Shown: positions 1 to 13,331, counted from the stretch's first letter. The stretch is DNA of 64,000 nt from Epiperipatus broadwayi (GCA_028023455.1 JAQFVV010000018.1:5355800-5419799), one strand, 5' to 3'. Made by a program: numbers and translations. The notes: generated from the sequence alone by a model not told the origin.

Positions 1-1492
1 GAAGAAGTGAGACATGCAATTAAATGTATGAAGAAAGGAAACCAGGAAATGATGGAATTATAATTGATACATTAAAAGAAGCAGGTGAAGAAATAGAAAC
101 AATTTTAGCAAAGTTATATACCAAATGTCTAAATGATAAAGATGTACCAGAAGATTGGAAGAATGCAGTAATAATATTAATATTTAAAAAAGGTGATAAA
201 GAAGATATTAGAAATTACAGACCTATCAGTCTTTTATCAGTTTTATATAAAATTTTTACCAAGATAATTACAACTCGTCTACAGAGAACTTTGGATTTCC
301 ACCAACCAAGAGAACAAGCTGGATTTAAAAGTGGTTTTAGTACAATAGATCATATCCAGGTATTGAGAGAAGTCATAGAAAGGACAAATGAATATGAGTT
401 GTCATTATGTTTTGTATTTGTAGATTATGAAAAGGCATTCGATTCTATACACATTTCTTCAGTGATTAAAGCATTGGATCATCAAGGTATAGATTCAGGA
501 TTTGTCATATTTTAAAGAATATTTATAAAAATGCAACAGCAACAATTAGATTACATAATGATACTGGAAAAATCAACATTGAGAAAGGTGTAAGACAAGG
601 TGACTCCATATCTGCAAAACTTTTTACAACAGTGTTGCAAGAAGTATTTTGTGGATTAAAATGGGAAACTAAAGGAATGAAAGTAAATGGAGAGTATTTA
701 AGTCATTTAGATTTTGCAGATGATGTAGTTGTTTTTGCAAATAATGCTTCAGAGCTGCAGGAAATGTTGCAGGAGTTAGCAGATGAAAGGAGAAAAGTAG
801 GACTAAAGATAAATGTTAAAAAGACTAAAGTAATGTTTAATCGATTTGCTCAAAATATGAAAATAAAGATTGATTATGAAGAATTAGAAGAAGTTAACAG
901 TTACAAATACCTTGGTCAAATTATTAATACAGATGGAAACATAATGGAGGAAATTAATCATAGAATTAAACTTGGTTGGAGTGCTTTTGGTAGAAATAAC
1001 TTGATACTAAAAGGAAATATGCCTATGTGTTTGAAAAGAATGGTTCTTAACAAATGTGTTTTATCAGTTCTTACTTATGGATCTGAGACTTGGACACTTA
1101 ATAGAAGTGCAATACAGAGACTTCAGACCACTCAAAGGAGTATGGATAGATGTATGTTGGGAGTAACAAGAAGAGATCGAAAACGCAATGTATGGGTAAG
1201 ACAACAAACAGGTGTTACTGACCTTATTGAAAAAATTAAAAGATTGAAATGGAGTTGGGCTGGACATATTGCTAGAAGAAATGATAATAGATGGACAATT
1301 GAAATTTTAAACTGGATTCCAAGAGATTATAAAAGACCCAGAAAAAGACCACATGTGAGATGGATGGATGAAATAAGAAAATGTGCAGGGGTGTTGTGGA
1401 AAAGAGAAGCTAAAGATCGGAGATGGATTAAACTTGGAGATATCTTCATCCTGCAGTGGATTGATAATGGTTGATGATGATGATGATATAAT
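1..1492 (+). mobile_element. RTE-like LINE, 3' part, cut by the window edge
   Basis: Non-LTR retrotransposon that begins before the window. Only the reverse transcriptase (RT) and C-terminal part of ORF2 are present, followed by a short 3' UTR ending in a (TGA)n run at about 1472-1486, the kind of short-repeat 3' tail typical of RTE elements. Protein and DNA are closely similar to the copy at 7380-8870, so the two belong to one family. The 5' end, including the endonuclease, lies outside the window. Confidence 0.9.
24..1474 (+). pseudogene. RTE-type reverse transcriptase, frameshifted
   Basis: RT that would copy the element's own RNA at a nicked target. Visible motifs are the NYRPISLL box near 213-236, FVDYEKAFDSI near 418-450 (first catalytic Asp), RQGDSI near 594-611 and LDFADD near 706-725 (second catalytic pair). 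Downstream comes the long C-terminal domain usual for RTE proteins, ending at 1474. The frame is lost around 500-560: a stop interrupts the segment between the palm's first Asp and the RQGDSI box, and the reading continues in another frame. The copy is therefore dead, but only lightly damaged, so the insertion is fairly young. Confidence 0.88.
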
Positions 1493-4400
1493 TCTTAAAG
1501 AAAGCAATGCTTCCATGGACAACATGCTATTGAGTATTATTACTTGTTTATACTATATTACCTAATTATTCAATTTGTCTTTGGGAATAAAACATACATA
1601 TGTCAGGGATAATAAGTCATTGACAATTCTGAATAAGCAGAAAATATATAACAATCTGATCAAGTTTGACAATGCTTCAGCTTTTTATTAGACATTGTGG
1701 TTCCAAATAAATGCACACTTAACAAAAGTTGGATGGATGATACATCAGAAAGAGAAAATATTTCATTAGGAATCTGTAGTAGCATATAATTTTATCATTT
1801 TTTCACTTTCAGTTCAAAAATATTAAATACCATTACAGTTATAAATTATTATTTTTCCCCTATTTCTCCAGTATGATGTTATTATTCTGTTTTGATATAC
1901 TCAAAAAGTTAAAAGGATTTTTGTTTTTTTATAAAAGTTATATTATTTATAAAAGTAATATTACTGATTCAGAAAACTCAAGGATTGGTAATATTATTTA
2001 TTTATCCAAAACATGTATTTTCTGCTATAAAGTTTATCTTAGAATGATCATTTTTGTGTTTTTTTTTATTTTTATCAATACTCGCCTCATCTCAATGACC
2101 ATATCATAACAGGAGTTAACATGAAGGCTGCACTGATATAAAAAAAAAAAAAAAAATTGAACTATAACTATTAGTGAAAGGTAATTCAATTTTGATTGAT
2201 CATGTGGCATTAGATTATATATATGTATCTTCTTTTTTAAAACTCAACATAAATAGTACTTTCCTTCTTTTACATATCTTGTCATTATGACTTAACTGAT
2301 TTTAGAAGACATTTTTACTAAGCTTTTTAAGTTTTTTAACACATCTTTGCTACTCTCAAGGTTATCTTTCAAAATTTAAAACATTTCAAAATGTCTATGC
2401 TGATTATTATAATATTTTTTGACTGCTGAAATACTTTTTTTGCCGGTATTAGTAATCGGGTTTTCTAAATTAGGATGTCTTCTTTTTTTTTTTTTTAACT
2501 TTCCAAATTGCCAATCTAATTAATTATCTAGTATTGATCAGTTAATATTTATCTAGCTATTCTTAACTGAAAAATTAAGATCCTAAATAATCTCTTTTTA
2601 CAATGTTCATCTGCAAAAAATTTAAAAAAAGCATAATTATATGTAATTCGGTCTTTATCATTAAATAAGGAAAGGTTTCATAAACCCATGAATTGCTATG
2701 TATTTCATTTACGTTTATATTTTTAATAATTAGATTATTTAATCATTACTTTTACAATAAGTCTAAATTGTTTTTATTCCAGTTTAAAGATCTTACATTA
2801 TCTTGTTTTAATATCAGCATTTTAATCTTCATTATAATAATTTAATCTTTACTCCACCCAATTTGCGATTTCTGAAAATAAACATCATTTTTAATCTCCT
2901 TGAAACATTTATTTTTACACACACAAAACATTAATTATAACATAGTCAGCATAAACGTTTATATTATATTAAATTCGTAAGCTTAATTAATTGATTTGAA
3001 GAAATCAAGAACCAATATCACTTTTAATGCTTAAATATGGAGCTGTTACAAGTTCTTTTCCATTCATTTTATTATTTGTTCTTTTATTAATACTTTGGAA
3101 AATGAAGTATTTAAAAGTAATTTCATATGATTATCATCAATTCTATCTTAGTTTTGCAAGAAATAATATTTGCTACATTTGATTTTTAAAGCCAATAAAA
3201 TATTCCATGACTCAAATGCACAACTTCAATTTTTATATCTATTAGTTACTAAAGCTTGCATTAGGTGGCATAGTTGTGGTGAAAGAAAAAATATTTGATT
3301 TTTTTTTAGTAAATAAACAATTATATGGTTATTTGCTTCAGGGGATATGTGATATTGAAGCACTCTTGTGGTGGATTGAATTCAATTGACCAAGTTAGTT
3401 TTTTTTTTATTCCACTGAGAATTGATCTAATTTCTTTTAATTAGTTCTTGAATCTACCATCATACCAGCATGCTAAACCATAGTGTAATTTTTCCAATAG
3501 AATCAATTTATGATTAAAACAAGCCATAAATCTTACTTAGGTAGTTCTAACTTGGTTTAATTTTAATGGTTCCATTATTAAATTTTTTAGGCATTTTTTT
3601 TTTAACTTAGTTTATGCATATTCATTGCGACAATTCTCTGTGTAAGAATCAAACCATCATTTTTTTTTAATTAAAACTTATCAGTACAGGTCAAGTTAAA
3701 CATCTGTGCTCTTTCAATTTGAATGTTTTTAGTTTAATTAAATGCTTTTTTGTAGGAAAAAAGTTTTTTCATTAAGCACTGGTTATGCATAATAAATTCA
3801 TCAATACTGATAAGTATATTAATCCAGGAGTATCAAAATGAGCATCATATGACTCCACTTTTTTAGACTTGATTAGAATTGCATTGAGCAGCAACATCTT
3901 TATGCTATTGTTATATTTAATAAACAATTAAACATTAGATGGCAATACAAATAGATTTTCACAACTATTTTATAGTCAGATGTTTTTATGATGACAGGAT
4001 GGGTTGCCAGCACTGCCTGCCTCCACCCAGTGATTACTTTAGTCTTACTTGATTATCCAAAATAAATTGTTGTCTAGCAGATAGCATTCTAATGAATTTA
4101 TAAACTACATTTTAAATCTGGTTTAAAAGTTTGCACACTTTGGAATTCTAAATAATTCTCAATATGTTTATTAATGGTTTAGATATATAATGTCTTTCAT
4201 CAAAAAATAATGTTATTTGTATAAATGAGTATTTTATATTTATTTAAATCCATAGGACTTAATCTCAAAATCATATTACATATGTGAATCACCAATTACA
4301 TTGGCAATGGCACAAGAATTATTTTGCCTAATTCATTATTTAGCTTTTAGAAAAAATTAAATTGTGTATACGCATGATGGAATTTGGCATAGTGGTTAAT

Positions 4401-5974
4401 CCATCTATCTCCATACTTACATCCTGAAATTTAAATCTTATCTAGGTGAACCTTGGAAATTTTTCAGGTTATAAGTAACCTTATATTTCTTTCAGTTAAA
4501 TATTCCATGGTCGACATAAACTAAACATTCAACATTAGTCAGTAAAATGGGTATCTAGAAATTATTATTTAGAAAGTAAAGGCTTCAAGTTAATTTGGAT
4601 TTTGCCAATCATCCACAGCAAGGATGGCATTATATTCCTATAGTTGCTAAGCTTTACCTTTTTTAAAAAAAAATGTTGTGAATAAAATATATCTGAACAA
4701 AAAATAAAAACAAATCATAATATAGTGTGTGAGCATGAGTGGATATATGTATATCTATGGATATTGTTTATCGCAAATAATATTTATAGCTTAACTTATT
4801 ATCCCTCACCATATTCACTCTAAAAAATTTGCATAATTAGGATGTGCTTAACTTTGATCAATTACTTGATAATTAATTTTAATTATGCAGAACTCATGCA
4901 ATATAAAACTGCAGATATAGTTAAGCATATGTGCAAGATGTACAGAAGTTCTATTAAAATAGATGCAGAGATATGAACTGTTTAAGCATGCAAATATAGA
5001 AATGTTTTTACACACATGTCTGAAGCTGTTCTACAAATATAAACTATCTTCTCAGAAGATTAATGTTTAATTACATTTAGTTATATATATTAAGAAAATA
5101 CCTGGGTTAGGAGATAGCATCAAAGTTTAAAATAACTATTGTTTCTAATCTTTCTTTATATAAGTTAAACATGTTTGTTTATTAGCATTTCATGACAGTT
5201 GCTAATTTAATTTCAAGCACTTTGTTTGAATAAATCTGTTTTTCAAAATGTAATATTAATACAGCATAGGATTTAAGATGATATCCTTTTGAGTCAGGTT
5301 GTTTGAAGTTCAGACTTTATATTCACAGAGGGCATTACTGAGAAAACAATGGGTGAAAAAGAAGAGAATGTCACCAATTTGACCAGTTGCAGAATGGAGA
5401 GAATTTGAAGTTATTTTTCACCCTTTACTCTGTAAGATAACCAGATTTCCACATATTTACCAATTGTTAGTTGGTTAGCTGGGTGTTATTTACCTGAAAG
5501 AAAATCCCAAGCCTTCATAAATCATTACATTTGGCTATGATGACTAACTACATAAATATATCTATACTTACTAGTGCAGTGATCTAAACATCAGAGTTTT
5601 CATATTATGTGTATTAGACTAAATCAGTTTTTATAAAATAACTCCTTAACTGAAAGGAGACCCTTTAATTCCTCTTGGAGGCTTTAGAGGAACTGAGCAG
5701 GGCAAATTCCTAATGTCCACTCCATACGTTCTTGTGATTGCAGATGTTATTACTATGTGATTACTCATATAGTATACGATCATGGATGGGCTGCTCACCA
5801 ACATGCATTAGCCAGCATGGTGAGTTTATTGATTTTTTACCTCTGAGTTAAGATCAAGAAATACCATGGTCTTTCTTCTCAGTTGCCTGATAAGGCAGAA
5901 TGAATGTTTGTGTAAATGATAAATATTTTTCCAATACATATATACAATTTATGACAGACAAAAATAAATCATGG
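1493..5974. other. Non-coding AT-rich stretch
   Basis: No supported gene. Holds poly-A/poly-T runs (for example about 2140-2156 and 2483-2496). Near 4380-4480 there is a weak tRNA-like motif (TTGGCATAGTGGTTAA resembles an A box, with a degraded B box about 45 bp on), possibly an old SINE. Nothing else is recognised. Confidence 0.6.
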
Positions 5975-6095
5975 CTCTTTTTTCGAAGAGGCTGTAAAGT
6001 CACCAACCAAGGCAGCGGTTGGTGGCCGAAGGTGGAGGGTGCTAAGAATCCCCTGATTGTGGACCCAGGCTGCCATTTGATGACGACTTTTTATT

Positions 6096-7030
6096 TAGGT
6101 ACTTAAACTCCAGATCACTTTCAAGTAAAGGAAGATTGCAAGAATTAGAAGAACTGTCTTATATTAAATGGGACATTATTGGTCTTTGTGAAATTAGAAG
6201 AAAAGGTGAAGAGACAATTGATTTAAAAAGTGGACATGAAATACAAGTGGTCTAGGATTCATTATAAATAAAAAGTGGAAGGACAATATTGTGGAGGTTG
6301 ATTGTGTATCAGACAGAGTGGCAAGATTAGTTATACAAATTAATAGCAGATACCAAATGCAGGTAATTCAGATTTATGCCCCAACAAATTCTCATAGTAA
6401 TGAAGTAGTACATGGATGTACAAAAAGCTTTTGATCAGAGTAAACAATATTTTAAAATTGTTATGGGAGACTTTAATGCTAGGATTGGTAAACAAATGAA
6501 AGAGGAAAGTGCTGTAGGTAATTTTGGTTATAATAATAGAAATGAGAGAGGACATAGATTAGTGGATTTTGCTGAAAAAGAAAAACTTTATATTATGAAT
6601 TCTTTTTTTGAGAAAAATGTTAAAAGGAAATAGACATGGAAGCATCCCAATGAAGGTACAGCAGAATTGGATTATATTGTGACTAACAGAAAATACTTAT
6701 TTCAAGATTGTAATGTTCTTAATAAATTTAACACAGGAAGTGATCATCGATTAGTAAGATGTAAGATACGAGTTAATGCAAAACTAGTGAGACACAAATT
6801 ATTAAGAAAAACAATTTTTACAGTTGATATTCCTAATCTTCAGAAACATTCTAATGAATTTAAATTAGAACTTACAAATTGGTTTCAAGTATTAGTAGAT
6901 TTTGAACATGATTCAGATTTGAATGAAATTAATATGAAGATAAATGATACACTTTTAAAAACTGCATCAAAGATAGCTGCTAGAAAAAAGCAGCAATTGG
7001 CCAATAAAATACTGAGACTGGAGAATTTAT
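6096..7030 (+). pseudogene. APE-like endonuclease domain of RTE ORF2, broken
   Basis: N-terminal endonuclease that would nick the target DNA for primed reverse transcription. The stretch near 6160-6240 reads IKWDIIGLCEIRRKGEE, the usual RTE segment with the catalytic Glu. MGDFNARIG lies at 6460-6489 and GSDHRLV near 6739-6760, the conserved GDFN and SDH motifs of the exonuclease III/APE fold. Stops occur near 6253 and 6631, with a frame change around 6410-6440. The linker toward the RT continues to about 7270 in another frame. Identification as an RTE endonuclease is firm; function is lost. Confidence 0.85.
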
Positions 7031-7280
7031 GAAGAAAAGAAGGAGTATGAAGATATACAAAAATGATGTATTAAAAAGGATTGAATATCTCAAATTTTGT
7101 AAAATGGTAAGGAAAAGAGTTGAAAATGATATAAGAAAGTATAACTGTGAAGTAGCAAGGAAAGCTGTAGAAGAGAATAAAAGTTTCAAAAATGTAAAAC
7201 AACATTTTGGTATTGGTAGGAAATTTGTATCTGCAATAAGAAAAAAAGATGGAATTATTATTAAAAAGTGAGAGGACATC

Positions 7281-8785
7281 ATGAAATGGGTAGAAGACTT
7301 TTATCAAGAATTATATAGTAATAAAGAACAAGGACCTCCTATATCTATTACATCTTCTGAATTGCCCAGAATTTTAAATGAAGAAGTGAAACATGCAATT
7401 AAGTATATGAAGAAAGGAAAGGCTCCAGGTAATGATGGAATTATAATTGATATATTAAAAGAAGCAGGTGAAGAAATAATTTTTTTTTTAGCAAAGTTAT
7501 ATACCAAATGTCTAAATGATAAAGATGTGCCAGATGATTGGAAGAATGCAGTAATAATATTAATATTTAAAAAAGATGATAAAGAAGATATTAGAAATTA
7601 CAGACCTATCAGTCTTTTATCAATTTTATACAAAAAATTTTACCAAGATAATTACAACTCATCTACAGAGAACATTGGATTTCCATCAACCAAGAGAACA
7701 AGCTGGATTTAAAAGTGGTTTTAGTACAATAGATCATATCCAAGTATTAAGAGAAGTTATAGAAAGGACAAATGAATATGAGTTGCCATTATGCTTTGGA
7801 TTTGTAGATTATGAAAAGGCATTTGATTCTATAAACATTTCTTCAGTGATTATAGCATTGGATCATAAGGTATAGATCCAGGATATTGCCATATTTTGAA
7901 GAATATTTATAAAAATGCAACAACAACAATTAGATTACATAATGATACTGGGAAAGTCAACATTGAGAAAGGTGTAAGACAAGGTGACTCCATATCTCCA
8001 AAACATTTTACAGCAGTGTTGCAAGAAGTATTTTGTGGATTAAAATGGGAAACTAAAGGAATGAAAGTAAATGGAGATTATTTAAGTCATTTAGATTTTG
8101 CAGATGATATAGTTGTTTTTGTGAATAATGCTTCAGAGCTGCAGGAAATGTTGCAGGAGTTATCAGATGAAAGTAAGAAAGTAGGACTAAAGATAAATGT
8201 TAAAAAGACTAAAGTAATGTTTAATCGATTTGTTGAAAGTATGAAAATAAAGATTGATTATGATGATTTAGAAGAAGTTAACAGTTACAAATACCTTGTT
8301 CAGATTATTAATACAGATGGAAACATAATGGATGAAATTAATCATAGAATAAACTTTCTTGGAGTGCTTTTGGTAGAAATGATACTAAAAGGAAATATGC
8401 CTATGTGTTTGAAAAGGAAGGTTTTTAACAAATGTGTTTTACCAGTTCTTACTTACGGATCTGAGACTTGAACACTTAATAGAAGAGCAATACACAGACT
8501 TCAGACCACTCAAAGAAGTATGGAGAGATGCATGTTGGGAGTAACGAGAAGAGATCAAAAATGCAATGTATGGGTAAGAGAACAAACAGGGCTGAACTCA
8601 TTGAAAAAATTAAAAAATTGAAGTGGAGTTGGGCTGGACATATTGCTAGAAGAGATGATATTAGATTGTCAATTGGAATCTTAAACTTGATTTCAAGAGA
8701 TTGTAAAAGACCCAGAAAGAGATCACATGTGAGATGGATGGATGAAATAAGAAAGTGCAGGGGTGACGTGGATAAGAGAAGCTAA
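7281..8785 (+). pseudogene. RTE reverse transcriptase and C-terminal domain, broken
   Basis: RT half of the same ORF2, in four frame-shifted pieces (about 7281-7650, 7650-7875, 7896-8471 and 8528-8785). Motifs: APGNDGI near 7423-7443, NYRPISLL near 7594-7620, FVDYEKAFDSI near 7800-7833, GVRQGDSISP near 7969-7998 and LDFADD near 8090-8110. An in-frame stop near 8468 follows TYGSET. The C-terminal part (KLKWSWAGHIARR, then WMDEIRK) is typical of RTE/BovB-like proteins. High identity to 24-1474 suggests two insertions of a recently active family. Confidence 0.88.
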
Positions 8786-10136
8786 AGATCAGAGAAGATG
8801 GATTAAACTTGTAGAGACCTTTATCCTGCCATGGATTGATAATGGTTGTTGATGATGATGATGATATATATTATAATGTTCATGTTGTATTAGAGTCTTA
8901 TCTTATCTGCCATACAAGGATGCCACCAGGCCATTCGAACCTGGAAAATTTATACACTTGGCAGATACTTATAGCGAGATCCAAAACTTAAATAAATATG
9001 ACCGAAATACCCCAGCAGAGATAATATATAAGATTAAAAAATAAAATAAACCACTGCTAGATTAACAACACACAGAAACACTCATTTTGCACATATAAAA
9101 TTCAGAAATATTTATTTTAGTATAATTGTTACTTTAGAATTTGGATTTAATTTACATTTTAATTTTTTTTATTTTAGAAGTTCGCACAGATGGATTACTT
9201 ATTATTTTATTTGAGTGTCAAGTATGGATAGACTACATAGATTGCACTTGAAAAAATAAAATATTCTATATCCCTTATTTAACCCTAGGCCAAAAGTTCG
9301 CAGTCAAACTAACACCAATCTAGCTGATATATCGATGTATTCAATGCAACATGAATACAACAGCACAATACCGTATTGTCAGAAATATACATCTGAACAG
9401 CATGGTTATTGAGAAGAAATGTCTCTCATCCAGTACAGTAATACTTTGTCTGTCTGGCAAGAAGAACAATAAAAAAAACTCCATAGGAAGGGATTGCAGT
9501 CCTTTTTGCTGACTTACCATCCCATTCCATAGGCTAAAGGGGTGATCCAAGGAGCAGGGAATACCGTCTGCTTCTGATGGTCAGTAAGAAATGGGACTAT
9601 TTTGCCCAAGTGTGGCATGTAATGTGATCCTGCACATAGTGGATCTTCATGCTACATTTACTTATCACACTGATACATCCAACCCATTAACCCAATTTAA
9701 CTGCAAAACAAATAACCTAAGATTAACCCTCCCTTTAATTAAACTGACATAACTTTATGATCTATGTAGCCATCCCGATCCAACTTAAATTTAACATGAT
9801 TTAAAAGTTTTAGCTTAATAAAAAAAAAAAATAATAATAATAATGCAAATGATTTAAAAATACCCATAATAAAAATAATTATTAATGATTTAATTTGGTC
9901 AGATAGGAATTTCTATTTAAATACTGGAAAAGTTTTATAGTTAAAGTTCATTAGTTATAGAGTTCTTACGGTTTTAAAAAGGAAAAGTCCATACTTTCTA
10001 GTTGCTTGTAATTTGGATCCAGTGTTGTTTCTAATTCCCATGATGTCCTGAGGAGATCAGTATGCCTTTAAACGTTCTGTTGGTATTTATCCGGAGGTTC
10101 TTTATTGTAGCTGGTATAGTTCTTTGCAGGATTTTA

Positions 10137-10167
10137 TTGCAGGACCCTGATGAGCTAGGGTCTGCAA
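10137..10167. repeat. Imperfect palindrome around CTGATGAG
   Basis: TTGCA-G-GACCCT pairs with AGGGTC-TGCAA around the loop GATGAGCT, giving about 11 base pairs with one bulged G. The CTGATGAG plus a downstream GGAAAACG recalls the hammerhead-like ends of Penelope-like elements, but stem II is poor and the GAAA position is off. It may be a decayed element terminus. Confidence 0.4.
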
Positions 10168-10208
10168 TATAGGAAAACGATATTTCAATTTCTTGTTTTG
10201 AAAAAACT

Positions 10209-10242
10209 GAAGGGATTGAAAGTGTGTCTTTTCAATCCCTTC
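10209..10242. repeat. Strong inverted repeat
   Basis: GAAGGGATTGAAAG followed by TGTGT and CTTTTCAATCCCTTC, about 14 pairs with one bulged base. It lies about 40 bp after the hairpin at 10137. Probably part of an unidentified transposon terminus; not a bacterial terminator. Confidence 0.6.
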
Positions 10243-11574
10243 TTCAACTCTCCCTGATTTAACACATATTGCACACATAATATTTTATTTCCAATCTTTT
10301 CCTTTTTATATTAAAATTGCGACTTAACTGAACATGATGTCATGATGATGATTCTTTCACTGTGGTCCATTTCGTGAGAGATTTTTTATTGGCTATTCTG
10401 TTCTTATTGTTTTTATCTCCTATATGACCTTTAACTATAAATTTTGAGATGCCCAAAGGCTAGTTTACTTTGACTAATTAAAAATAATCATTTCCATTTT
10501 TAGCCTTTTTACACAATAGTATTAATTAAATTTTGTACATTCTTAAAGATATATTTTTATCTTTAAATCAGTTTTTTCTGAAAATTTAGTTCTAAAATAC
10601 TTTTTTTTTTTTAATAAAGTTTTCTTTTAATAATTTTCCATCTGTGCGATTTTATATATATACGAGTTTAGATGACTTTTAATTTTCAATTTTAAAAAAC
10701 AAATTTTTATGTGCAAACTTTTTATTTTTAATTTCTAATTTTATTTATTAGAATAATGTAACAGCATGTGTGCCCGTTACAATATGTTTGCACACACTTC
10801 TCTCTTAAAATTGGCCAAAATTCTTAATTGATAGTTTTTAAATACATTAACCAAATATATGTCAAATAAATAAAAGGCTGTAAGTTGAGAAATATAAATT
10901 AACACAGAACTGAAACGTGAACTGTAGCACCAATTATGAGTCAATCAAAGGAGATATAAGTATCACTTGAAAATTATAGTGTTGTCAAATATATATATAT
11001 ATATTATTGATAACTCTTTAATAGAGTTGTTAAAAGGTTGAAAGAGTTGGTTCTGAGTAAGTTACAAAAAACAAGAGTATTCTCATTGATTTCAATTTTT
11101 CAATTAGATAATTAGAAATTTTTTTTTTTTCATTGTTATTTTTTGTAAATAAGGTTCTATTTATTTATTGTTCTTGAGAGCTGACATTTTTGCATTTCTT
11201 ATGTTTATTTTATTATAGGAAATATTTATTTTGAAAACATTTCCCAAGGATGCTACTTATTGCTAATCAAGATATATAAAAATACTCAAGTGCTGTATAT
11301 ATATATTAAATACCGCTTAACGCTATACTAATAATAACTAAAATAGACAACCATATAACCTTAAAATACTAGCTAAAAACAATTTTTTATTAAAATTCTC
11401 TCATGACCGTACTATTAATAAATAAACTTTCTCAAATTAAAATCAACTACTAACTACACATATGTATAACGGAATTAACCTTTCCATAAAGCACTTTAAA
11501 AACCAACCACCTTTAATATCAAAAAAAAATTTTATGAGATTGATGTCCTCAGAGTATTATCAGTTTCTATTTTA

Positions 11575-11975
11575 TATATCATTATTTTCAACCATTATCG
11601 ATCCACTGCAAGATCTTTCTCTGATCTCTAGCCTCTCTTCTTCACATCATCCCAGCATCTTCCTTATTTCATCTATTCTTATATGGTCTCTTTCTCTAGG
11701 TCTTTTATAATCAGTTTAAGATTACAACTGTCTATCTGCTATCATCTCTTCTAGCAATATGTCCCACCCTACTCTAGTTCAGTCTCTTAATTCTTTCAAT
11801 AATGTCAGTAATATCTGTTTGGTCTCTTATCCATGCATTTTATTTTCAGTCTCTTCTTATTACTCCCAACATACATCTCTCCATACTTTATTGAATACTC
11901 TGAAATTTCTGTATTCCTCATTTTTAGGTGTCAAGTCTCAGATCCATAAGTAAGAACTGGCAAAACACATTTATC
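11575..11975 (-). mobile_element. RTE-like LINE fragment (3' end of ORF2)
   Basis: On the minus strand this segment carries the C-terminal coding part of the RTE family seen at 1-1492 and 5975-8870: the TYGSET-like region near 11940, the WAGHIAR-like region near 11745-11770 and the RW-MDEIRK-like region near 11640-11670. It stops just before the TGA-repeat tail. It is more diverged than the other two copies, and the reading is interrupted. Apparent plus-strand ORFs here are antisense shadows. Confidence 0.8.
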
Positions 11976-12384
11976 ACCCACCCCCCAACACACTGCTATA
12001 ATTTCTTTTAAAATTATTATTTTATATGTATATATGGATTCCTACATTTTGCTGTCATTTTTATGTAAACAAATAAGTAAAAGATAATGGGATTGACAAA
12101 GAATTACAAATTATCAATTGAATTTTTGGTGATCATTTGCTTTTAATCTTATTAATTGAATCAATCTTGACTCACCCTTCTATGATATCTTATTTTTATT
12201 TGTATATTAAGATTATTTAGCATTTTACTGTACTTATCAAAATGTATTCTTAGTGTTTTTTCATTAACCATTTCTCAAACATCAAAAATTCAAAAAAGAA
12301 ATATAAATAAATGATAAAACCTCCAAATAAATTCAATAGAAAACAATGGAAAACTAAGTCTCATTTAAAATGATAGCAAACTGT

Positions 12385-12500
12385 CCATATAGTTGTGCCA
12401 TTCAGTCAGTGTAAGTCATAATAATCATTGGTTTATGCATAAACCTTCCAGAATCCATTGATTACTATAGCTTGCACTAGGTAACACTATGGGTGAGAAA
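12385..12500. repeat. Decayed short head-to-head family 1 relic
   Basis: About 50 bp in the family 1 'plus' orientation (CCATATAGTTGTGCCATTCA onward) is followed directly by the inverted copy ending in GCTTGCACTAGGTAACACTA. Same layout as the clean short element at 28142-28332, but diverged. It lacks the ribozyme segment. Confidence 0.6.
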
Positions 12501-12514
12501 GGTAATTCAATATG

Positions 12515-12790
12515 CAGAATATTTGGATAAATAATTTATGTCAGTATACTTGTACAAAACATGGGATGATTATATTAGGAGAATTGTTGAGTTATAGTGG
12601 TAAGGAATAGGATAGAATAGATGCATTAATAAAGAATAGGGATTTGGAGATATGGAGAACTAGCATAGAGAGTAAAAAGAGCTTAAATATATATAGAAGT
12701 AAAGAGAATATTGGGTACGAGTTAATTTATGATAATAGCAAGGAAAGTAGTTTACTGCTTAAGGCTCGAACAGGATCTTTAGCAACAGGG
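12515..12790 (+). mobile_element. LINE B fragment
   Basis: About 270 bp closely similar to 49640-49915 and to 47600-47870, the region 3' of the RT in an otherwise unassigned non-LTR element (LINE B). The reading frame is disrupted. It stops where a family 1 repeat begins. Confidence 0.75.
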
Positions 12791-12795
12791 ATTAT

Positions 12796-13331
12796 AAGCC
12801 AATAAATATCACATGACCACCATCTCTTATGCTTGTGTATAACTGTTGTTAAAACAGGCAAAACTCACTATACATATGCCACACACAGCAAGCTAGAATA
12901 ATCAATGGATGCCAGAAGGTTTGTGCATAAAATCCCCATCTAGTGCCTACTTATCCAATATCCCCAGACTAGTTTCTGGCTTGTGGCCTTCACAAGTGAG
13001 GAGCCTTGGATCTGAGAGCACTGCATCTAGATCTTAGGATCTAATGCAACCCTCCAGCAACCACCTTTTATCTCCATTTAACTACAAAACTATGAATCTT
13101 AAACTGAAAACACCTTAATGTTGCCAATTCAAGCCCATCAGCTTATATAGTTATATGGGTCTGAACCCAGTTCAGTTCCCATACATTTTGATGTCTTTGG
13201 TTCTTTAATAACCATAACCACCAATATCCTATTAGGCAGGATTGGTTTTAAGCCAATAAACATCACATGACCACCATCTCTTATGCTTGTGTATGACTGT
13301 TGTTAAAACAGGCAAAACTCACTATACGTAT
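12796..13331 (-). mobile_element. Family 1 retrozyme-like repeat, about 1.2 units
   Basis: One unit of the ~460-bp family 1 repeat, with its first ~80 bp duplicated directly at the other end (AAGCCAATAAAYATCACATG occurs at about 12796 and again 454 bp later). A terminal overlap of more than one unit is expected from copying a circular RNA. The strand given is that of the hammerhead motif. No clear target-site duplication was found, and no inverted half is present. Confidence 0.75.
12962..13001 (-). ncRNA. Hammerhead ribozyme, decayed core
   Basis: Same position in the family 1 unit as the intact motif at 45250-45289. Stem III/cleavage palindrome (ACTAGT + C) and stem I (CCTCA with TGGGG) are kept, but the CTGATGA core reads CTTGTGA, so self-cleavage is not expected. 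Confidence 0.6.

Larger units (their letters stand above)
5975..8870 (+). mobile_element. RTE-like LINE, near full length, inactive
   Basis: A GC-richer leader (about 5975-6095) precedes an APE-type endonuclease, a linker, an RT and an RTE C-terminal domain, then a short 3' UTR that ends in (TGA)n near 8848-8864. The domain order endonuclease then RT in one ORF2, and the TGA-repeat tail, indicate the RTE clade. Same family as 1-1492 and 11575-11975. Several stops and frameshifts split ORF2, so it cannot encode an intact protein. The exact 5' boundary was not determined; no target-site duplication was recognised. Confidence 0.85.
8871..11574. other. Non-coding stretch with two hairpins
   Basis: No supported gene. 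Around 8890-9000 a degraded tRNA-like B-box (GTTCGAA type, minus strand) may mark an old SINE. The GC-richer block 9300-9700 looks like repeat-derived DNA but is not recognised. Two strong hairpins near 10.1-10.25 kb are listed separately. A TA run lies near 10988-11004. Confidence 0.5.

Noticed and set aside
11462-11953. Plus-strand hydrophobic frames
   Set aside because: They are antisense shadows of a minus-strand RTE fragment, as are similar frames at 1064-1525.
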